Assembly (NCBI RefSeq): GCF_017357405.1
Contig: NZ_CP071597.1
Coordinates: 558,001 to 622,000, forward strand
DNA from: Halomontanus rarus
GTDB lineage: Archaea > Halobacteriota > Halobacteria > Halobacteriales > Natrialbaceae
Length of the DNA: 64,000 nt
Reading direction: 5' to 3'
In this document: positions 44,041-53,377 of the stretch, piece by piece
Layout of the letters: the number at the start of each line of letters is the position of its first letter
Numbering within the stretch: the first letter of the stretch is position 1
Made by a program: the position numbers and the translations under genes
Notes under the pieces: generated by a model
The model's database searches: none
Told to the model about the DNA's origin: nothing
Seen by the model: the letters and a program-made list of their open reading frames with translations, nothing else

Positions 44041-44125
44041 TCCTCGAAAAGCTCCGCTTTACGGTTGCAGCGAGAGCTTCGCTCTCGCCATGCCCCTAAA
44101 GCACGGGGCTTTCTCCTTGAACCTC
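44041..44125 (-). repeat. Remnant right end of another IS200/IS605-type element
   Basis: Two adjacent stem-loops with no transposase attached: CGAGAGC-ttc-GCTCTCG (44071-44087) and GCCCC-taaagcac-GGGGC (44092-44109), the latter followed by TTTCTCCTTGAAC. The CCCC(TAAAG)GGGG theme and the TTC loop resemble right ends of archaeal IS1341 elements, including the one at 29430-29487. Lies between the second TnpB's left end and the VOC gene stop. Confidence 0.5.
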
Positions 44126-44222
44126 CGTAATTCCTCGAGTACGCGAGAAAGTCTACGACCGATGTCCGGGGTGAACGTCGATCTCGAGTCGCCCTCGACT
44201 CGAGGCGGGACGAATTTCGCAT

Positions 44223-45233
44223 TCAGGAATCCGACTTCCCCGCCGGAACGGACACCGGCGGTAACTGCGACTCGATCATCTCGCGGTCCTCCTCGAGCCA
44301 CGGCGGGAGTTCGAGCCGCTCACCGGCGACAGCGTCGGGCTCGTGGACGATTCCGCTCTGTTCTGTGGCTGGGATCTCACTGTCGCTTTCCCCGTCCGAC
44401 CCGGCGCCGTTCCGGGGACGGGGATCGGTCGCCAGTTCGAACAGGATCCCACCCGGCTCGCGGACGTACAGCGAGTGGAAGTAGTGGCGATCTTTCACCC
44501 GCGAGACGTCGTACTCCCGCTCGCGGAAGAGGTCGTGCCACTCGTAGAGCTGGTCGACGCTCTCCGCTCGGACTGCGACGTGGTGGATTGTCCCGGGACC
44601 CCCGCGTCCGTACGATCCGTCGCGGTCGAGGAGGTCGATCACCGTCGCCCGGTCGCCCGGCGCCCGATATCGGACCCGGTCTCCTTCCTGACCGACGAGC
44701 TCGAGTCCGAGCGTCTCGAGTACGCTCGCCGTCGCGTAGCTGTTCGCAGAGCACACCGTTACGCCGTGGAGGCCGCGGATCGCGGTCTCCTCTGGGACGG
44801 GGCCGTCGGCCCAGGGTTCGACCGGCGACTCGCCGGTGACCAACTCGAGTTGCGTCCCGTCGGGATCCCGGAATCGGACCACTCGCTCGTCGAAGCGCTC
44901 GAGGGGTCCCGTCACGTCCCGGGCTGCATCACTATCGGTGAGACGCTCGAGCCAGTAGTCGACTGCCGTCTCCGGGACGACGAATTCGACGGTCTGGATC
45001 TGGGGGACGCCGACCCGACCGTCGTCCTCGTGAGGGTAGGGAAAGCAGGTCAAGACCGTTCCCGGCGTCCCCGTCTCGTCCCCGTAGTAGAGGTGGTAGG
45101 CGAACGCGTCCTCGTGGTTCACCGTCCGCAGGAGGAGTCGGAGGCCGAGCGTTCCCGCGTAGAAGTCCACGTTTCGCTGGGCGTCGCCCACGACCGCCGT
45201 CACGTGGTGGATCCCGGGTGTGTCCGTGAGCAT
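44223..45233 (-). CDS. Ring-cleaving dioxygenase-like VOC protein (MhqO/MhqA type)
   Basis: 336 residues. Two vicinal-oxygen-chelate domains: the first from MLTDTPGIHHVTAVVGDAQR (metal His near residue 10) to LELVTGE, the second from AIRGLHGVTVCSANSYATAS to YVREPGGILFELATDPR, with a metal-site Glu in LFELA. The long Glu/Asp-rich C-terminus ends WLEEDREMIESQLPPV, characteristic of the MhqO/glyoxalase-like hydroquinone-related dioxygenases. Probably Fe- or Mn-dependent; cleaves or detoxifies an aromatic or quinone-type compound. A second, different VOC enzyme gene lies 96 bp upstream on the same strand. Confidence 0.85.
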   Translation of the reverse strand: MLTDTPGIHHVTAVVGDAQRNVDFYAGTLGLRLLLRTVNHEDAFAYHLYYGDETGTPGTVLTCFPYPHEDDGRVGVPQIQTVEFVVPETAVDYWLERLTDSDAARDVTGPLERFDERVVRFRDPDGTQLELVTGESPVEPWADGPVPEETAIRGLHGVTVCSANSYATASVLETLGLELVGQEGDRVRYRAPGDRATVIDLLDRDGSYGRGGPGTIHHVAVRAESVDQLYEWHDLFREREYDVSRVKDRHYFHSLYVREPGGILFELATDPRPRNGAGSDGESDSEIPATEQSGIVHEPDAVAGERLELPPWLEEDREMIESQLPPVSVPAGKSDS

Positions 45234-45329
45234 CGGTCGTGATACGCCGGCGACAGGGAAGTATTCCGGGGCGATGGAGCGGCTACGGACGAGTGGATCG
45301 AGCTCACGGCCTCGACTCGAGCGACGCGC

Positions 45330-46211
45330 TCAGCTACCGTTCTCGATTCGGATTCGCCAGGTAATTTCGTCGGGATCGCGCGTCGAAAATGCGAATTCGG
45401 TGTCGCCTTCAGGTGTGATCTCACTGTCCCGTTCGAGAAGGCGCTCTCTCACTCCCTCGAGCGTCTCTCGGTCGGGAACGACGAGTTCGACCCACTCGAG
45501 GCCCAGCGTCCGGTTCGGGTCTCCAATTGCGGGCTCGCTTCGCCCCCTCCACGTATTGAGTCCGACGTGATGGTGGTAGTCGGCGGCGGCGACGAACAGG
45601 GCTCCGTCGTACTCGTATTGTACACTCATCCCGACCTGACCTACATAGAACGCGCGCGAGGCCGCCAGCGAGGAGACCTCGAGGTGGACGTGGCCGACCG
45701 TCGTCTCTCGGGGGACCGACGCCCGTCCGCGACCGACCGACTCGACCTCCTCGAGATCGAGCGGAAGCGTGTCCAACCGAACGCCGCCCGACTCCGTTCG
45801 GTTCCACTCCTCTGACGGTCGGTCTCGATAGAGTTCGATCCCGTTTCCCTCCGGGTCCGAGAGATAGAGCGCCTCGCTGGCGAGGTGGTCCGCCGCTCCG
45901 TCGAGTTGCCACTGCGTGCGGACTCGCTCGAGCGCGTCGCCGAGTGCGGCTCTGTTCGGGACCAGAAAGGCGATGTGAAAGAGTCCTGTTTGCGCGGGCG
46001 CGCGCTCTGGCGCGCTGGGATCGGCGATCAATTCGAGTAACGCGCATTCGCCGGCTCCCAGAACGACCCGGTCGTCGGTCGACCGCGACTCGAGGACCGC
46101 TAATCCGACGACGTCTCGGTAGAACTCGGTCTGTCGCTCGAGGTCGGCGACCCGGAGCGCGACTCGTCCGACGTGCGTCTCCCCCCGGAGAACAGGTTCC
46201 TCGTCGCTCAT
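45330..46211 (-). CDS. Catechol-2,3-dioxygenase-like VOC protein (CatE type)
   Basis: 293 residues from the ATG at 46209-46211 (MSDEEPVLRGETHVGRVALR). Two VOC domains: THVGRVALRVADLERQTEFY, where the first metal ligand region is HVGRV, and the second starting VGHVHLEVSSLAASRAFYVG. HHVGLNTWRGRSEP and GIELYRDRPSEEW are typical of the CatE/glyoxalase-like family. A metal-dependent ring-cleaving or related reaction is expected; substrate unknown. It is upstream of the MhqO-like gene in the same orientation and may form an operon for aromatic or quinone stress. Confidence 0.85.
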   Translation of the reverse strand: MSDEEPVLRGETHVGRVALRVADLERQTEFYRDVVGLAVLESRSTDDRVVLGAGECALLELIADPSAPERAPAQTGLFHIAFLVPNRAALGDALERVRTQWQLDGAADHLASEALYLSDPEGNGIELYRDRPSEEWNRTESGGVRLDTLPLDLEEVESVGRGRASVPRETTVGHVHLEVSSLAASRAFYVGQVGMSVQYEYDGALFVAAADYHHHVGLNTWRGRSEPAIGDPNRTLGLEWVELVVPDRETLEGVRERLLERDSEITPEGDTEFAFSTRDPDEITWRIRIENGS

Positions 46212-46391
46212 ACAGCTAGTTGGCGAAGAACGGCCATAAGCGAGGTGGCCGGATCGCAGTCGAACGACCACCACCGAGAACTATTACGCCGACTCGAACT
46301 CGAGGAACGGTCGCGTGGCGGTGGGGTTCTCTACTGGCGGTTCACTCGGATGCGACGCTCTCTACGCTCGTCGTGTTGGTCTCGAGAGAAA

Positions 46392-46462
46392 TGCGCTGGC
46401 TGGGATTTGAACCCAGGTTGTGACCATGGCAAGGTCACGTGATACCACTACACTACCAGCGC
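46392..46462 (-). tRNA. tRNA-Gly (anticodon GCC)
   Basis: 71 nt. Acceptor arms GCGCTGG/CCAGCGC pair perfectly (46456-46462 with 46393-46399), discriminator A. D arm GTG...CAC; anticodon stem TGACC/GGTCA with loop TTGCCAT, giving anticodon GCC. T arm contains GGGTTCAAATCCC. CCA is not encoded. No intron. Decodes GGC/GGU. Confidence 0.95.
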
Positions 46463-46669
46463 CCTGCTGCACTTTCATCTAATCCGGGAAGGGTGTATAA
46501 GGGTTGCGAATCGCAGTCGGGGAGGTACTTCGCCACACACCCGGAGTGACGACGGTCTCGAGTCACAAACGCCGTCGTTCGACCTGAACACCCGTATTCG
46601 GACCCGATCCCACCGTCACGTGACGACCACATGTCACGTCGGACGACTATGCGTCGAATTAGCACGAAT

Positions 46670-46720
46670 CCGGCCCTGTGAGGCGTTCACAGCCGGAAAC
46701 CAATCCGCTATCCTTTTAAG
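46670..46720 (+). promoter_or_regulatory. Palindrome and promoter of the ribosomal operon
   Basis: CCGG-cc-CTGTGA-ggcgt-TCACAG-CCGG (46670-46696) is a nearly perfect inverted repeat, 18 bp ahead of a TATA-like TTTTAAG (46714-46720). Transcription would then start near 46743. The short leader contains GTGACG/CGTCAC arms (46750-46755 and 46767-46772) just before the ATG at 46776. The rest of 46463-46669 shows no gene. Confidence 0.5.
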
Positions 46721-46775
46721 ACCATGCACACAAAGATCGCTACAGTCTAGTGACGAGGCGCCGAAGCGTCACGGT

Positions 46776-47639
46776 ATGACCGTCAGCGTACTCGTGCCGT
46801 CGTCGATCGTCCGTGAAGCCGAGGACAAACGCGAGGCAACTCGCAAACTCGGATACGTCGCCCGTGCGGCGACGATCTTCAGGGCGGATCGTCTGGTCGT
46901 CTTTCCCGATCGGGAGGGCGAGCGGCGATTCGGCGGCGGGTTCGTAAGCACCGTCTTACGGTACGCCGCGACGCCCCCCTACCTCAAAACCGAGGCGTGG
47001 GGCAAGCGGGACGAACTGGAGTACGCGGGCGTCTTGCCGCCGCTCCGCGCCATGTCACAGACCGGCTCCGAATCGGACGGTTCGGGGTCGTCAAGACAAG
47101 GAATCGTGACCGAGGTCGGACCTGAAGGGCGCGTCCGGGTCAATTGCGGCTTGCAACACCCGATCTCCCTCAACGTACCGCCGAAAATGGCGGTCGACGA
47201 GGGGGAGCGCGTAACCGTCAGGATCTCTTCGCGACGACCGGTCCGGGCGAAACTCGTCGACGAGCCCCTCCCGGGGTTCGCCGTCGAGCGGACGGACCTC
47301 TCCGCAGCTCTCGGCCGTGAGGACGCCGGCGTTCGCATCGCGTCGTCCCGGTACGGTGAACGGCTCACCACCGGACGACTCGAGACGCTGGCCGGACGCG
47401 TCGAACGAGACGGGATGACCGTCGCGTTCGGTTCGCCCGAGAGAGGGCTGCCGGATATCCTCGGAATCGAGGTGTCAACTGCCGACGACGATGGCGGCGG
47501 TGACAGAGTCGAACCCACACGGACAGACGATCTGGGGTTCGACCTCTGGTTGAACACGGTTCCGAACCAGGGCAGCGAGGTGGTGCGAACGGAAGAAGCG
47601 ATGTTCGCCACCCTCGCCTGCCTCTCACTCAGAGCGTGA
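46776..47639 (+). CDS. SPOUT-type RNA methyltransferase (DUF171 / RNA-methyltransferase 3 family)
   Basis: 287 residues from the ATG at 46776. Start MTVSVLVPSSIVREAEDKRE, then RADRLVVFPDREGERRFGGG and RYAATPPYLKTEAWGKRDEL, the alpha/beta-knot methyltransferase family that carries an inserted OB-like domain (GIVTEVGPEGRVRVNCGLQH). C-terminal knot region LDLWLNTVPNQGSEVVRTEE-like (NTVPNQGSEVVRTEEAMFAT). Archaeal relatives are thought to methylate rRNA, and heading the ribosomal protein operon supports this. The stop lies 4 bp before the L3 start. Confidence 0.85.
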   Translation: MTVSVLVPSSIVREAEDKREATRKLGYVARAATIFRADRLVVFPDREGERRFGGGFVSTVLRYAATPPYLKTEAWGKRDELEYAGVLPPLRAMSQTGSESDGSGSSRQGIVTEVGPEGRVRVNCGLQHPISLNVPPKMAVDEGERVTVRISSRRPVRAKLVDEPLPGFAVERTDLSAALGREDAGVRIASSRYGERLTTGRLETLAGRVERDGMTVAFGSPERGLPDILGIEVSTADDDGGGDRVEPTRTDDLGFDLWLNTVPNQGSEVVRTEEAMFATLACLSLRA

Positions 47640-47643
47640 TAGA

Positions 47644-48663
47644 ATGCCACAACCAAACGCACCACGCAAAGGCTCACTCGGGTTCGGCCCACGAAAGCGT
47701 GCGACCAGCGAGGTCCCACGCTTCAGTTCGTGGCCGGACGACGAAGGACAGCCGACGCTCCAGGGCTTCGCGGGCTACAAGGCCGGCATGACCCACGTGG
47801 TGATGATCGACGACAAAGCGAACTCGTCGACTGAAGGGATGGAACAGACCGTCCCCGTCACTATCGTGGAGACGCCGCCAATGCGCGCCGTCGCCCTGCG
47901 TGCGTACGAAGATACTCCGTACGGACAGAAGCCGATCACCGAGGTCTGGACCGACGAGCTCGACGACGAGCTCGACCGCGTCCTCGACCTCCCCGGAGAC
48001 GACTACGACGTCGACGCAGCGGAGGACGACCTCCGCGCGGCCCTCGAGGAGGGTCGCGTCGCCGACGTCCGCGTCATCACCCACACGGTGCCCGGCTCCG
48101 TTCCGTCAGTTCCCAAGAAGAAACCCGACGTGATGGAGACACGTGTCGGCGGTGGATCGCTCGACGAGCGCGTCGATTACGCGCTCGACCTCGTTCTCGA
48201 GGGCGGCGAGCACACCATGAACGACGTCTTCCGCGCCGGCGAGTACGTCGACGCGAGCGGCGTCACGAAAGGGAAAGGAACCCAGGGCCCCGTCAAGCGG
48301 TGGGGCGTCCAGAAACGCAAGGGCAAGCACGCCCGGCAGGGCTGGCGCCGCCGCATCGGGAACCTCGGTCCGTGGAACCCATCCCGGGTTCGCTCGACGG
48401 TTCCCCAGCAGGGACAGACTGGCTACCACCAGCGTACGGAACTCAACAAGCGCCTCGTCGACGTCGGTGACGGGGCGGACGCGACGGTCGACGGCGGCTT
48501 CGTCAACTACGGCGAAGTCGACGGCCCGCACGCGTTGATCAAGGGCTCGCTCCCCGGGCCGAACAAGCGCCTCGTGCGCTTGCGCCCGGCGATCCGACCC
48601 GGAGACCAGCCGCGCCTCGATCCCGAGGTTCGGTACGTCTCCACCGCATCCAACCAGGGATAA
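47644..48663 (+). CDS. rpl3: 50S ribosomal protein L3
   Basis: 339 residues, typical of archaeal uL3. MPQPNAPRKGSLGFGPRKRA at the N-terminus; TKGKGTQGPVKRWGVQKRKG is the conserved loop that reaches the peptidyl-transferase centre. Acidic inserts near residues 95-145 are a halophile feature. It opens the S10-type part of the operon directly after the methyltransferase gene; L4 follows after 3 bp. Confidence 0.96.
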   Translation: MPQPNAPRKGSLGFGPRKRATSEVPRFSSWPDDEGQPTLQGFAGYKAGMTHVVMIDDKANSSTEGMEQTVPVTIVETPPMRAVALRAYEDTPYGQKPITEVWTDELDDELDRVLDLPGDDYDVDAAEDDLRAALEEGRVADVRVITHTVPGSVPSVPKKKPDVMETRVGGGSLDERVDYALDLVLEGGEHTMNDVFRAGEYVDASGVTKGKGTQGPVKRWGVQKRKGKHARQGWRRRIGNLGPWNPSRVRSTVPQQGQTGYHQRTELNKRLVDVGDGADATVDGGFVNYGEVDGPHALIKGSLPGPNKRLVRLRPAIRPGDQPRLDPEVRYVSTASNQG

Positions 48664-48666
48664 CGT

Positions 48667-49419
48667 ATGGAAGCAACAGTACGAGATCTGGATGGCGCAG
48701 ACGCGGGGTCGGTGGACCTCCCGGCGGTCTTCGAGACCGAATACCGCCCGGACGTCATCGCCCGCGCCGTACGCGCTGCCCAGGCTAACCGAAAACAGGA
48801 CTACGGCGCCGACGAGTTCGCCGGCATGCGGACGCCGGCCGAATCGTTCGGTAGCGGTCGCGGGATGGCCCACGTTCCCCGTCAGGACGGACGCGGTCGC
48901 CGCGTCCCCCAGACGGTCAAGGGGCGCAAGGCTCACCCGCCGAAAGCCGAGAAGGACTGGACTGAATCGATCAACAAGAAAGAACGACAGCTGGCCACTC
49001 GAAGCGCCATCGCAGCGACGACCGATTCCGAACTCGTCGCAGAGCGAGGGCACCGCTTCGACGGCGACACCGAACTCCCGCTGGTCGTCAGCGACGAGTT
49101 CGAGGACCTCGTGAAGACTCAGGAGGTCGTTTCCTTCCTCGAGGCCGTCGGCGTCGACGCCGACGTCGAGCGTGCCGACGAGGGTCGCAGCGTCCGTGCA
49201 GGTCAGGGGAAAGCCCGTGGCCGGAAGTACAAGACGCCCAAGTCGATCCTCTTCGTCACCTCGAGCGAGACCGGTCCGTCGCGTGCAGCCCGCAACCTCG
49301 CGGGTGCCGACGTCGCGACCGCTCGCGAGGTCAATACGGAGGAACTCGCCCCCGGCGCACAGGCCGGCCGGCTGACGATCTGGACCGAGAGCGCACTCGA
49401 GGAGGTGGCAGACCGATGA
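48667..49419 (+). CDS. rpl4: 50S ribosomal protein L4
   Basis: 250 residues of archaeal L4 (uL4). MEATVRDLDGADAGSVDLPA start; QDGRGRRVPQTVKGRKAHPP is the extended loop lining the exit tunnel; LTIWTESALEEVADR at the C-terminus. Overlaps L23 by 4 bp. Confidence 0.96.
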   Translation: MEATVRDLDGADAGSVDLPAVFETEYRPDVIARAVRAAQANRKQDYGADEFAGMRTPAESFGSGRGMAHVPRQDGRGRRVPQTVKGRKAHPPKAEKDWTESINKKERQLATRSAIAATTDSELVAERGHRFDGDTELPLVVSDEFEDLVKTQEVVSFLEAVGVDADVERADEGRSVRAGQGKARGRKYKTPKSILFVTSSETGPSRAARNLAGADVATAREVNTEELAPGAQAGRLTIWTESALEEVADR

Positions 49420-49670
49420 GCGGAATCATCGACCACCCCCTCGTCACCGAGAAGGCGATGAACGACATGGACTTCGAGAACAAGCTCCAGTTCATCGTCG
49501 ACATCGACGCCAACAAGCCCGAGATTCGGGATGCGGTTGAGTCGCAGTTCGACGTCTCGGTCGACGACGTCAACACACAGATCACGATGCAGGGCAAAAA
49601 GAAAGCAACCGTTAGACTCTCCGAGGACGACGACGCCCAGGAAGTCGCCTCGCGAATCGGGGTGTTCTGA
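49416..49670 (+). CDS. rpl23: 50S ribosomal protein L23
   Basis: 84 residues of archaeal uL23 (MSGIIDHPLVTEKAMNDMDF...ASRIGVF), the exit-tunnel rim protein that docks SRP and chaperones. Starts inside the L4 stop (ATGA) and is followed by L2 after 2 bp. Confidence 0.96.
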   Translation: MSGIIDHPLVTEKAMNDMDFENKLQFIVDIDANKPEIRDAVESQFDVSVDDVNTQITMQGKKKATVRLSEDDDAQEVASRIGVF

Positions 49671-49672
49671 GA

Positions 49673-50395
49673 ATGGGACGACGTATCCTCGGTCAGCGAC
49701 GTGGTCGCGGGACTTCCACGTTCCGTGCCCCGTCGCACCGATACAAGGCGAATCTCGAGCACAAGAAACCCGAAGACAGCGACATCGTGCGCGGCACGGT
49801 CGTCGACGTCGAACACGATCCCGCCCGCTCGGCGCCGGTCGTGGCCATCGAGTTCGAGGACGGCGACCAGCGTCTGGTCCTCGCGCCCGAGGGCGTCTCG
49901 GTCGGCGACGAGATTCAGGTCGGGATCAGCGCGGAGATCAAGCCCGGCAACACGCTGCCGCTGGCGGAGATCCCCGAAGGGGTTCCGGTCTGTAACGTCG
50001 AGGCACAGCCGGGCGACGGCGGCAGATTCGCCCGCGCCTCTGGCGTCAACGCGGATCTGATCACCCACGACCGCAAGGCTGCGGTCGTCCAGCTGCCCAG
50101 CGGCGAGGTCAAGCGCCTCGACCCGCAGTGTCGTGCGACGGTCGGTGTCGTCGCCGGCGGTGGCCGAACGGAGAAGCCGTTCGTCAAGGCAGGGAAGAAG
50201 TATCACAAGATGAAGGCACGCGGCACGAAGTGGCCGCGCGTCCGCGGGGTCGCCATGAACGCCGTCGACCACCCGTTCGGTGGCGGCGGCCGCCAGCACC
50301 CCGGCAAGCCCAAGTCCGTCTCGCGGGACGCCCCGCCGGGACGGAAGGTGGGCGACATTTCCTCGCGCCGTACCGGCCGAGGTGGTAACAAATGA
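49673..50395 (+). CDS. rpl2: 50S ribosomal protein L2
   Basis: 240 residues of archaeal uL2. [20 protein letters not shown] start; [20 protein letters not shown] contains the conserved histidine near the peptidyl-transferase centre. Basic C-terminus [11 protein letters not shown]. Overlaps S19 by 4 bp. Confidence 0.97.
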   Translation: MGRRILGQRRGRGTSTFRAPSHRYKANLEHKKPEDSDIVRGTVVDVEHDPARSAPVVAIEFEDGDQRLVLAPEGVSVGDEIQVGISAEIKPGNTLPLAEIPEGVPVCNVEAQPGDGGRFARASGVNADLITHDRKAAVVQLPSGEVKRLDPQCRATVGVVAGGGRTEKPFVKAGKKYHKMKARGTKWPRVRGVAMNAVDHPFGGGGRQHPGKPKSVSRDAPPGRKVGDISSRRTGRGGNK

Positions 50396-50817
50396 GCACT
50401 CAGGAGTACCGAACCGGCCGTGAAGGTGAGTTCACCTACCGCGGTCACACACTCGACGAGCTACAGGAGATGGAGCTCGAGGAAGTCGCAGAACTGCTCC
50501 CCGCACGGAAGCGGCGAAGTATCGAACGCGGACTCGGTGTCGAGCACCAGAAGCTGCTCGAGAAGGCCCGCGAAAAAGACGAGCAGGAGACTGCCAACTC
50601 GCCGATCCGAACGCACCTGCGGGACATGCCGGTGCTGCCGGAGTTCGTCGACCTGACCTTCGAAGTGTACACCGGTCAGTCCTTCGAGCGCGTGCGAGTA
50701 GAACCCGAGATGATCGGCCACTACCTGGGTGAGTTCCAGCTGACCCGGACGTCCGTCGAACACGGACAGGCAGGTATCGGCGCGACTCGCTCGTCGAAGT
50801 TCGTTCCACTGAAGTGA
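50392..50817 (+). CDS. rps19: 30S ribosomal protein S19
   Basis: 141 residues of archaeal uS19. [20 protein letters not shown] start; [20 protein letters not shown] and the conserved end [20 protein letters not shown]. Head protein near tRNA sites. L22 starts 7 bp after the stop. Confidence 0.96.
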   Translation: MSTQEYRTGREGEFTYRGHTLDELQEMELEEVAELLPARKRRSIERGLGVEHQKLLEKAREKDEQETANSPIRTHLRDMPVLPEFVDLTFEVYTGQSFERVRVEPEMIGHYLGEFQLTRTSVEHGQAGIGATRSSKFVPLK

Positions 50818-50824
50818 TCGCATA

Positions 50825-51328
50825 ATGGGAATCAACTACTCAGTCGACGCCGACCCGGACTCCACCGCGAAAGCGATGCTTCGGGAGCGTCACATGAGCC
50901 ACAAGCACAGCAAGGAAGTCGCCCGCGAGATCAAGGGCAAGACCGTCGGCGACGCGCAGGCGTACCTGCAGGACGTCATCGACGAGAAGCAGTCGGTCCC
51001 CTTCAAATCGCACAACAGCGGTGCCGGTCACCGATCGGATATCGACGGCTGGGACGCCGGCAAGTACCCAGAGAAGGTCAGCGGTGAATTCCTCGACCTC
51101 CTCGAGAACGTCGTCGCCAACGCGGCCCACCAGGGCTTCGACGGCGAATCGATGGTCATCGAGCACGTCGCCGCCCACAAGGTCGGCGAGTCCGTCGGCC
51201 GCAAACCCCGTGCGATGGGGCGAGCCTCGTCGTGGAACACGCCGCAGGTCGACGTCGAAATCGTCGTGGCCGAACCCGACGACGCCGAGACCGACACCAA
51301 CGCCGACACAGCGGAGGCCGATAGCTAA
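50825..51328 (+). CDS. rpl22: 50S ribosomal protein L22
   Basis: 167 residues of archaeal uL22, with MGINYSVDADPDSTAKAMLR at the start, the tunnel loop region around KSHNSGAGHRSDIDGWDAGK, and the conserved MGRASSWNTPQVDVEIVVAE. The last 17 residues are an acidic halophile tail. Stop and S3 start share one base (TAATG). Confidence 0.95.
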   Translation: MGINYSVDADPDSTAKAMLRERHMSHKHSKEVAREIKGKTVGDAQAYLQDVIDEKQSVPFKSHNSGAGHRSDIDGWDAGKYPEKVSGEFLDLLENVVANAAHQGFDGESMVIEHVAAHKVGESVGRKPRAMGRASSWNTPQVDVEIVVAEPDDAETDTNADTAEADS

Positions 51329-52287
51329 TGGCAGACGAACACCAATTCATCGAAAACGGCCTGCAGCGATCCCAGATCGACGAGTTCTTCGCGGAAGAGC
51401 TCGGTCGTGCAGGCTACGGTGGTATGGACGTCGCCAAGACGCCGATGGGAACCCAGATCGTCCTCAAGGCCGAGAAGCCGGGGATGGTCATCGGCAAAGG
51501 CGGTGAGAACATTCGGAAGGTGACGACCGCACTCGAGACCAAGTTCAACCTCGACGACCCCCAGATCGACGTACAGGAGGTCGACGAACCGGATCTCAAC
51601 GCGCGGATCGTCGCCGACCGACTCGCGAACGCACTCGAGCGTGGCTGGTACTTCCGGAAGGCCGGCCACACGACCATCGACCGCATCATGGACGCCGGCG
51701 CCCTCGGCGCCGAGATCGTCCTCGCGGGGAAGGTCACGGGTGCCCGTTCGCGCGTCGAGAAGTTCAACCGCGGCTACATCAAGCACAACGGCGAGCCCGC
51801 AGAGGAGATCGTCGACGAAGGCCAGGGCGTCGCAGTGATGAAACTCGGCACGATCGGCGTGACCGTGAAGATCATCCCGCCGGGAGCCGAGCTCCCCGAC
51901 GACTTCCAGATCTACGACGATATGGATCCCGAGGAGGTCGTCCCCGAGGCCGTCGAGGTCAACGCGGAAGGCGGCGTCGAAGAACTGCTTGAGGAGCCTG
52001 CCGAAGAGGTGGCCGACGAGCGCGCTGACGAAGACGTCGACGAGCCCGCCGAACCCGGCGAGGCCGAGGTCGACGAGGACGTCGTCGAGGAGGTCATCGA
52101 GGAAGAAGTCGCTGCCGACGAGGCAGACGATGACGATGAAGACGAAGGCGCCACCGTCGACCCCGAGAACGTCGAGGAAGACCTCGAGGAACTCGAGGAG
52201 GACGTCGAGGCCGAAGCGGAAGAGCTGATGGCCGAGATGGACGAGGGCGAAGAGGAAGCGGAAGACGAAGAGGGAGGTGACGCCTGA
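51328..52287 (+). CDS. rps3: 30S ribosomal protein S3
   Basis: 319 residues. KH domain near the N-terminus ([20 protein letters not shown], GxxG loop) and the S3 C-terminal domain ([20 protein letters not shown]). From about residue 210 a strikingly long, almost purely acidic tail (over 100 residues, mainly Glu, Asp, Ala, Val) extends the protein well beyond bacterial S3, as in other haloarchaea. It lies at the mRNA entry. Shares one base with the L29 start. Confidence 0.96.
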   Translation: MADEHQFIENGLQRSQIDEFFAEELGRAGYGGMDVAKTPMGTQIVLKAEKPGMVIGKGGENIRKVTTALETKFNLDDPQIDVQEVDEPDLNARIVADRLANALERGWYFRKAGHTTIDRIMDAGALGAEIVLAGKVTGARSRVEKFNRGYIKHNGEPAEEIVDEGQGVAVMKLGTIGVTVKIIPPGAELPDDFQIYDDMDPEEVVPEAVEVNAEGGVEELLEEPAEEVADERADEDVDEPAEPGEAEVDEDVVEEVIEEEVAADEADDDDEDEGATVDPENVEEDLEELEEDVEAEAEELMAEMDEGEEEAEDEEGGDA

Positions 52288-52502
52288 TGGCGATCCTCCA
52301 CACCGCGGAAATCCGCGACATGACTCCCGCAGAGCGGGAGGCGGAACTCGAGGAACTCGAGACGGAGTTGCTGAACTCCAAGGCCGTCCTCGCAGCGGGT
52401 GGTGCGCCGGAGAACCCTGGCGAAATCGGGGAACTCAAGCGGACCGTCGCGCGGATCAAGACGATCCAGCGCGAGGAAGGCGACCTCGAAGAGAGCGAAT
52501 AG
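52287..52502 (+). CDS. rpl29: 50S ribosomal protein L29
   Basis: 71 residues, archaeal uL29 ([18 protein letters not shown]...[17 protein letters not shown]). Two antiparallel helices near the exit tunnel. Followed after 10 bp by the RNase P gene. Confidence 0.95.
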   Translation: MAILHTAEIRDMTPAEREAELEELETELLNSKAVLAAGGAPENPGEIGELKRTVARIKTIQREEGDLEESE

Positions 52503-52512
52503 CGAATACAAC

Positions 52513-52932
52513 ATGTCACTGACACCCGAGACACTGCCGCGACACGAACTCAACGGACTTCCCGTCCGAGTCGTCGAGAGCGACGACTCAACGCGGGAGG
52601 GTCTCGAGGGGCGAGTCGTCATCGAGACGATGAACACCCTTCGAATAGAACTCCGTGAGAACGGCGAGTCTCGGGTGGTACAGGTGCCGAAATCGGGCTC
52701 GAAATTCGAGTTTGCGCTCACAGATGACGCCGCCGACTTCGAGAAGGAGTCGGGGACCGCGTCCAAACTGGCCGACACTGAACCCGGTGTCGATAGGGAG
52801 GAGAACGATTCTTTTCCCACGACACCGGACCGCGCTGGCGAGGGCACGGCCTACGTTACGGTCGATGGCGCACGATTGCTCTCACGACCCGCCCGACGCA
52901 CCGAAACAACCGGTGATTCACCATGGCAATAG
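52513..52932 (+). CDS. rnp1: Ribonuclease P protein component 1 (Rpp29/Pop4 homologue)
   Basis: 139 residues from the ATG at 52513 ([20 protein letters not shown]). Sm-like barrel signature [18 protein letters not shown] and [14 protein letters not shown]. An unusual acidic, Thr/Pro-rich insert (about 88-118) separates the last strands ([20 protein letters not shown]). It is a protein subunit of the tRNA 5'-processing enzyme. Position between L29 and S17 is conserved in archaea. Overlaps S17 by 10 bp. Confidence 0.93.
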   Translation: MSLTPETLPRHELNGLPVRVVESDDSTREGLEGRVVIETMNTLRIELRENGESRVVQVPKSGSKFEFALTDDAADFEKESGTASKLADTEPGVDREENDSFPTTPDRAGEGTAYVTVDGARLLSRPARRTETTGDSPWQ

Positions 52933-53375
52933 GACTGGACGTAACAACCCCTCCGGAACCGGAAAACCCGGAGGAATACGACTACGAGAAGTGTCCGTTC
53001 TACGGCGAGCTCCCCGTTCGAGGTCAGATCCTCGAAGGGATCGTCGTATCGACGGACATGGACAAGACCGTAGTCGTCGAGCGAGAGTACGACGTGACGG
53101 TTCCGAAATACGACCGTCAAATGAAACGTCGTTCGCGCATCCCGGCACACGTGCCGGGCGTGCTCGAGCCCCTCTCGGTCGGTGACACGGTCAAGATCGC
53201 AGAGACCCGACCACTGTCGAAGACGAAATCGCACGTGGTCGTCGAAGTAACCGAAGAAGCGACTGCCGAAGATATCGCCGAGCTGACTCGACAGAGCGAA
53301 CCGGAAGTCGAGTTGTCGACCGACGATATCACGGACGACTCCGAAGCCGAAGCCGAAGAGGAGGCGGGTGAGTGA
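52923..53375 (+). CDS. rps17: 30S ribosomal protein S17
   Basis: 150 residues of archaeal uS17: [20 protein letters not shown], then [20 protein letters not shown] and the [12 protein letters not shown] end of the OB fold. An acidic C-terminal tail ([17 protein letters not shown]) is a halophile extension. The stop overlaps the region just before the L14 start. Confidence 0.95.
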   Translation: MAIGLDVTTPPEPENPEEYDYEKCPFYGELPVRGQILEGIVVSTDMDKTVVVEREYDVTVPKYDRQMKRRSRIPAHVPGVLEPLSVGDTVKIAETRPLSKTKSHVVVEVTEEATAEDIAELTRQSEPEVELSTDDITDDSEAEAEEEAGE

Positions 53376-53377
53376 CG

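Noticed and set aside
46393..46462. Possible integration site at the tRNA-Gly 3' end
   Set aside because: No duplicated tRNA end or integrase gene nearby, and the flanks look like ordinary chromosome.
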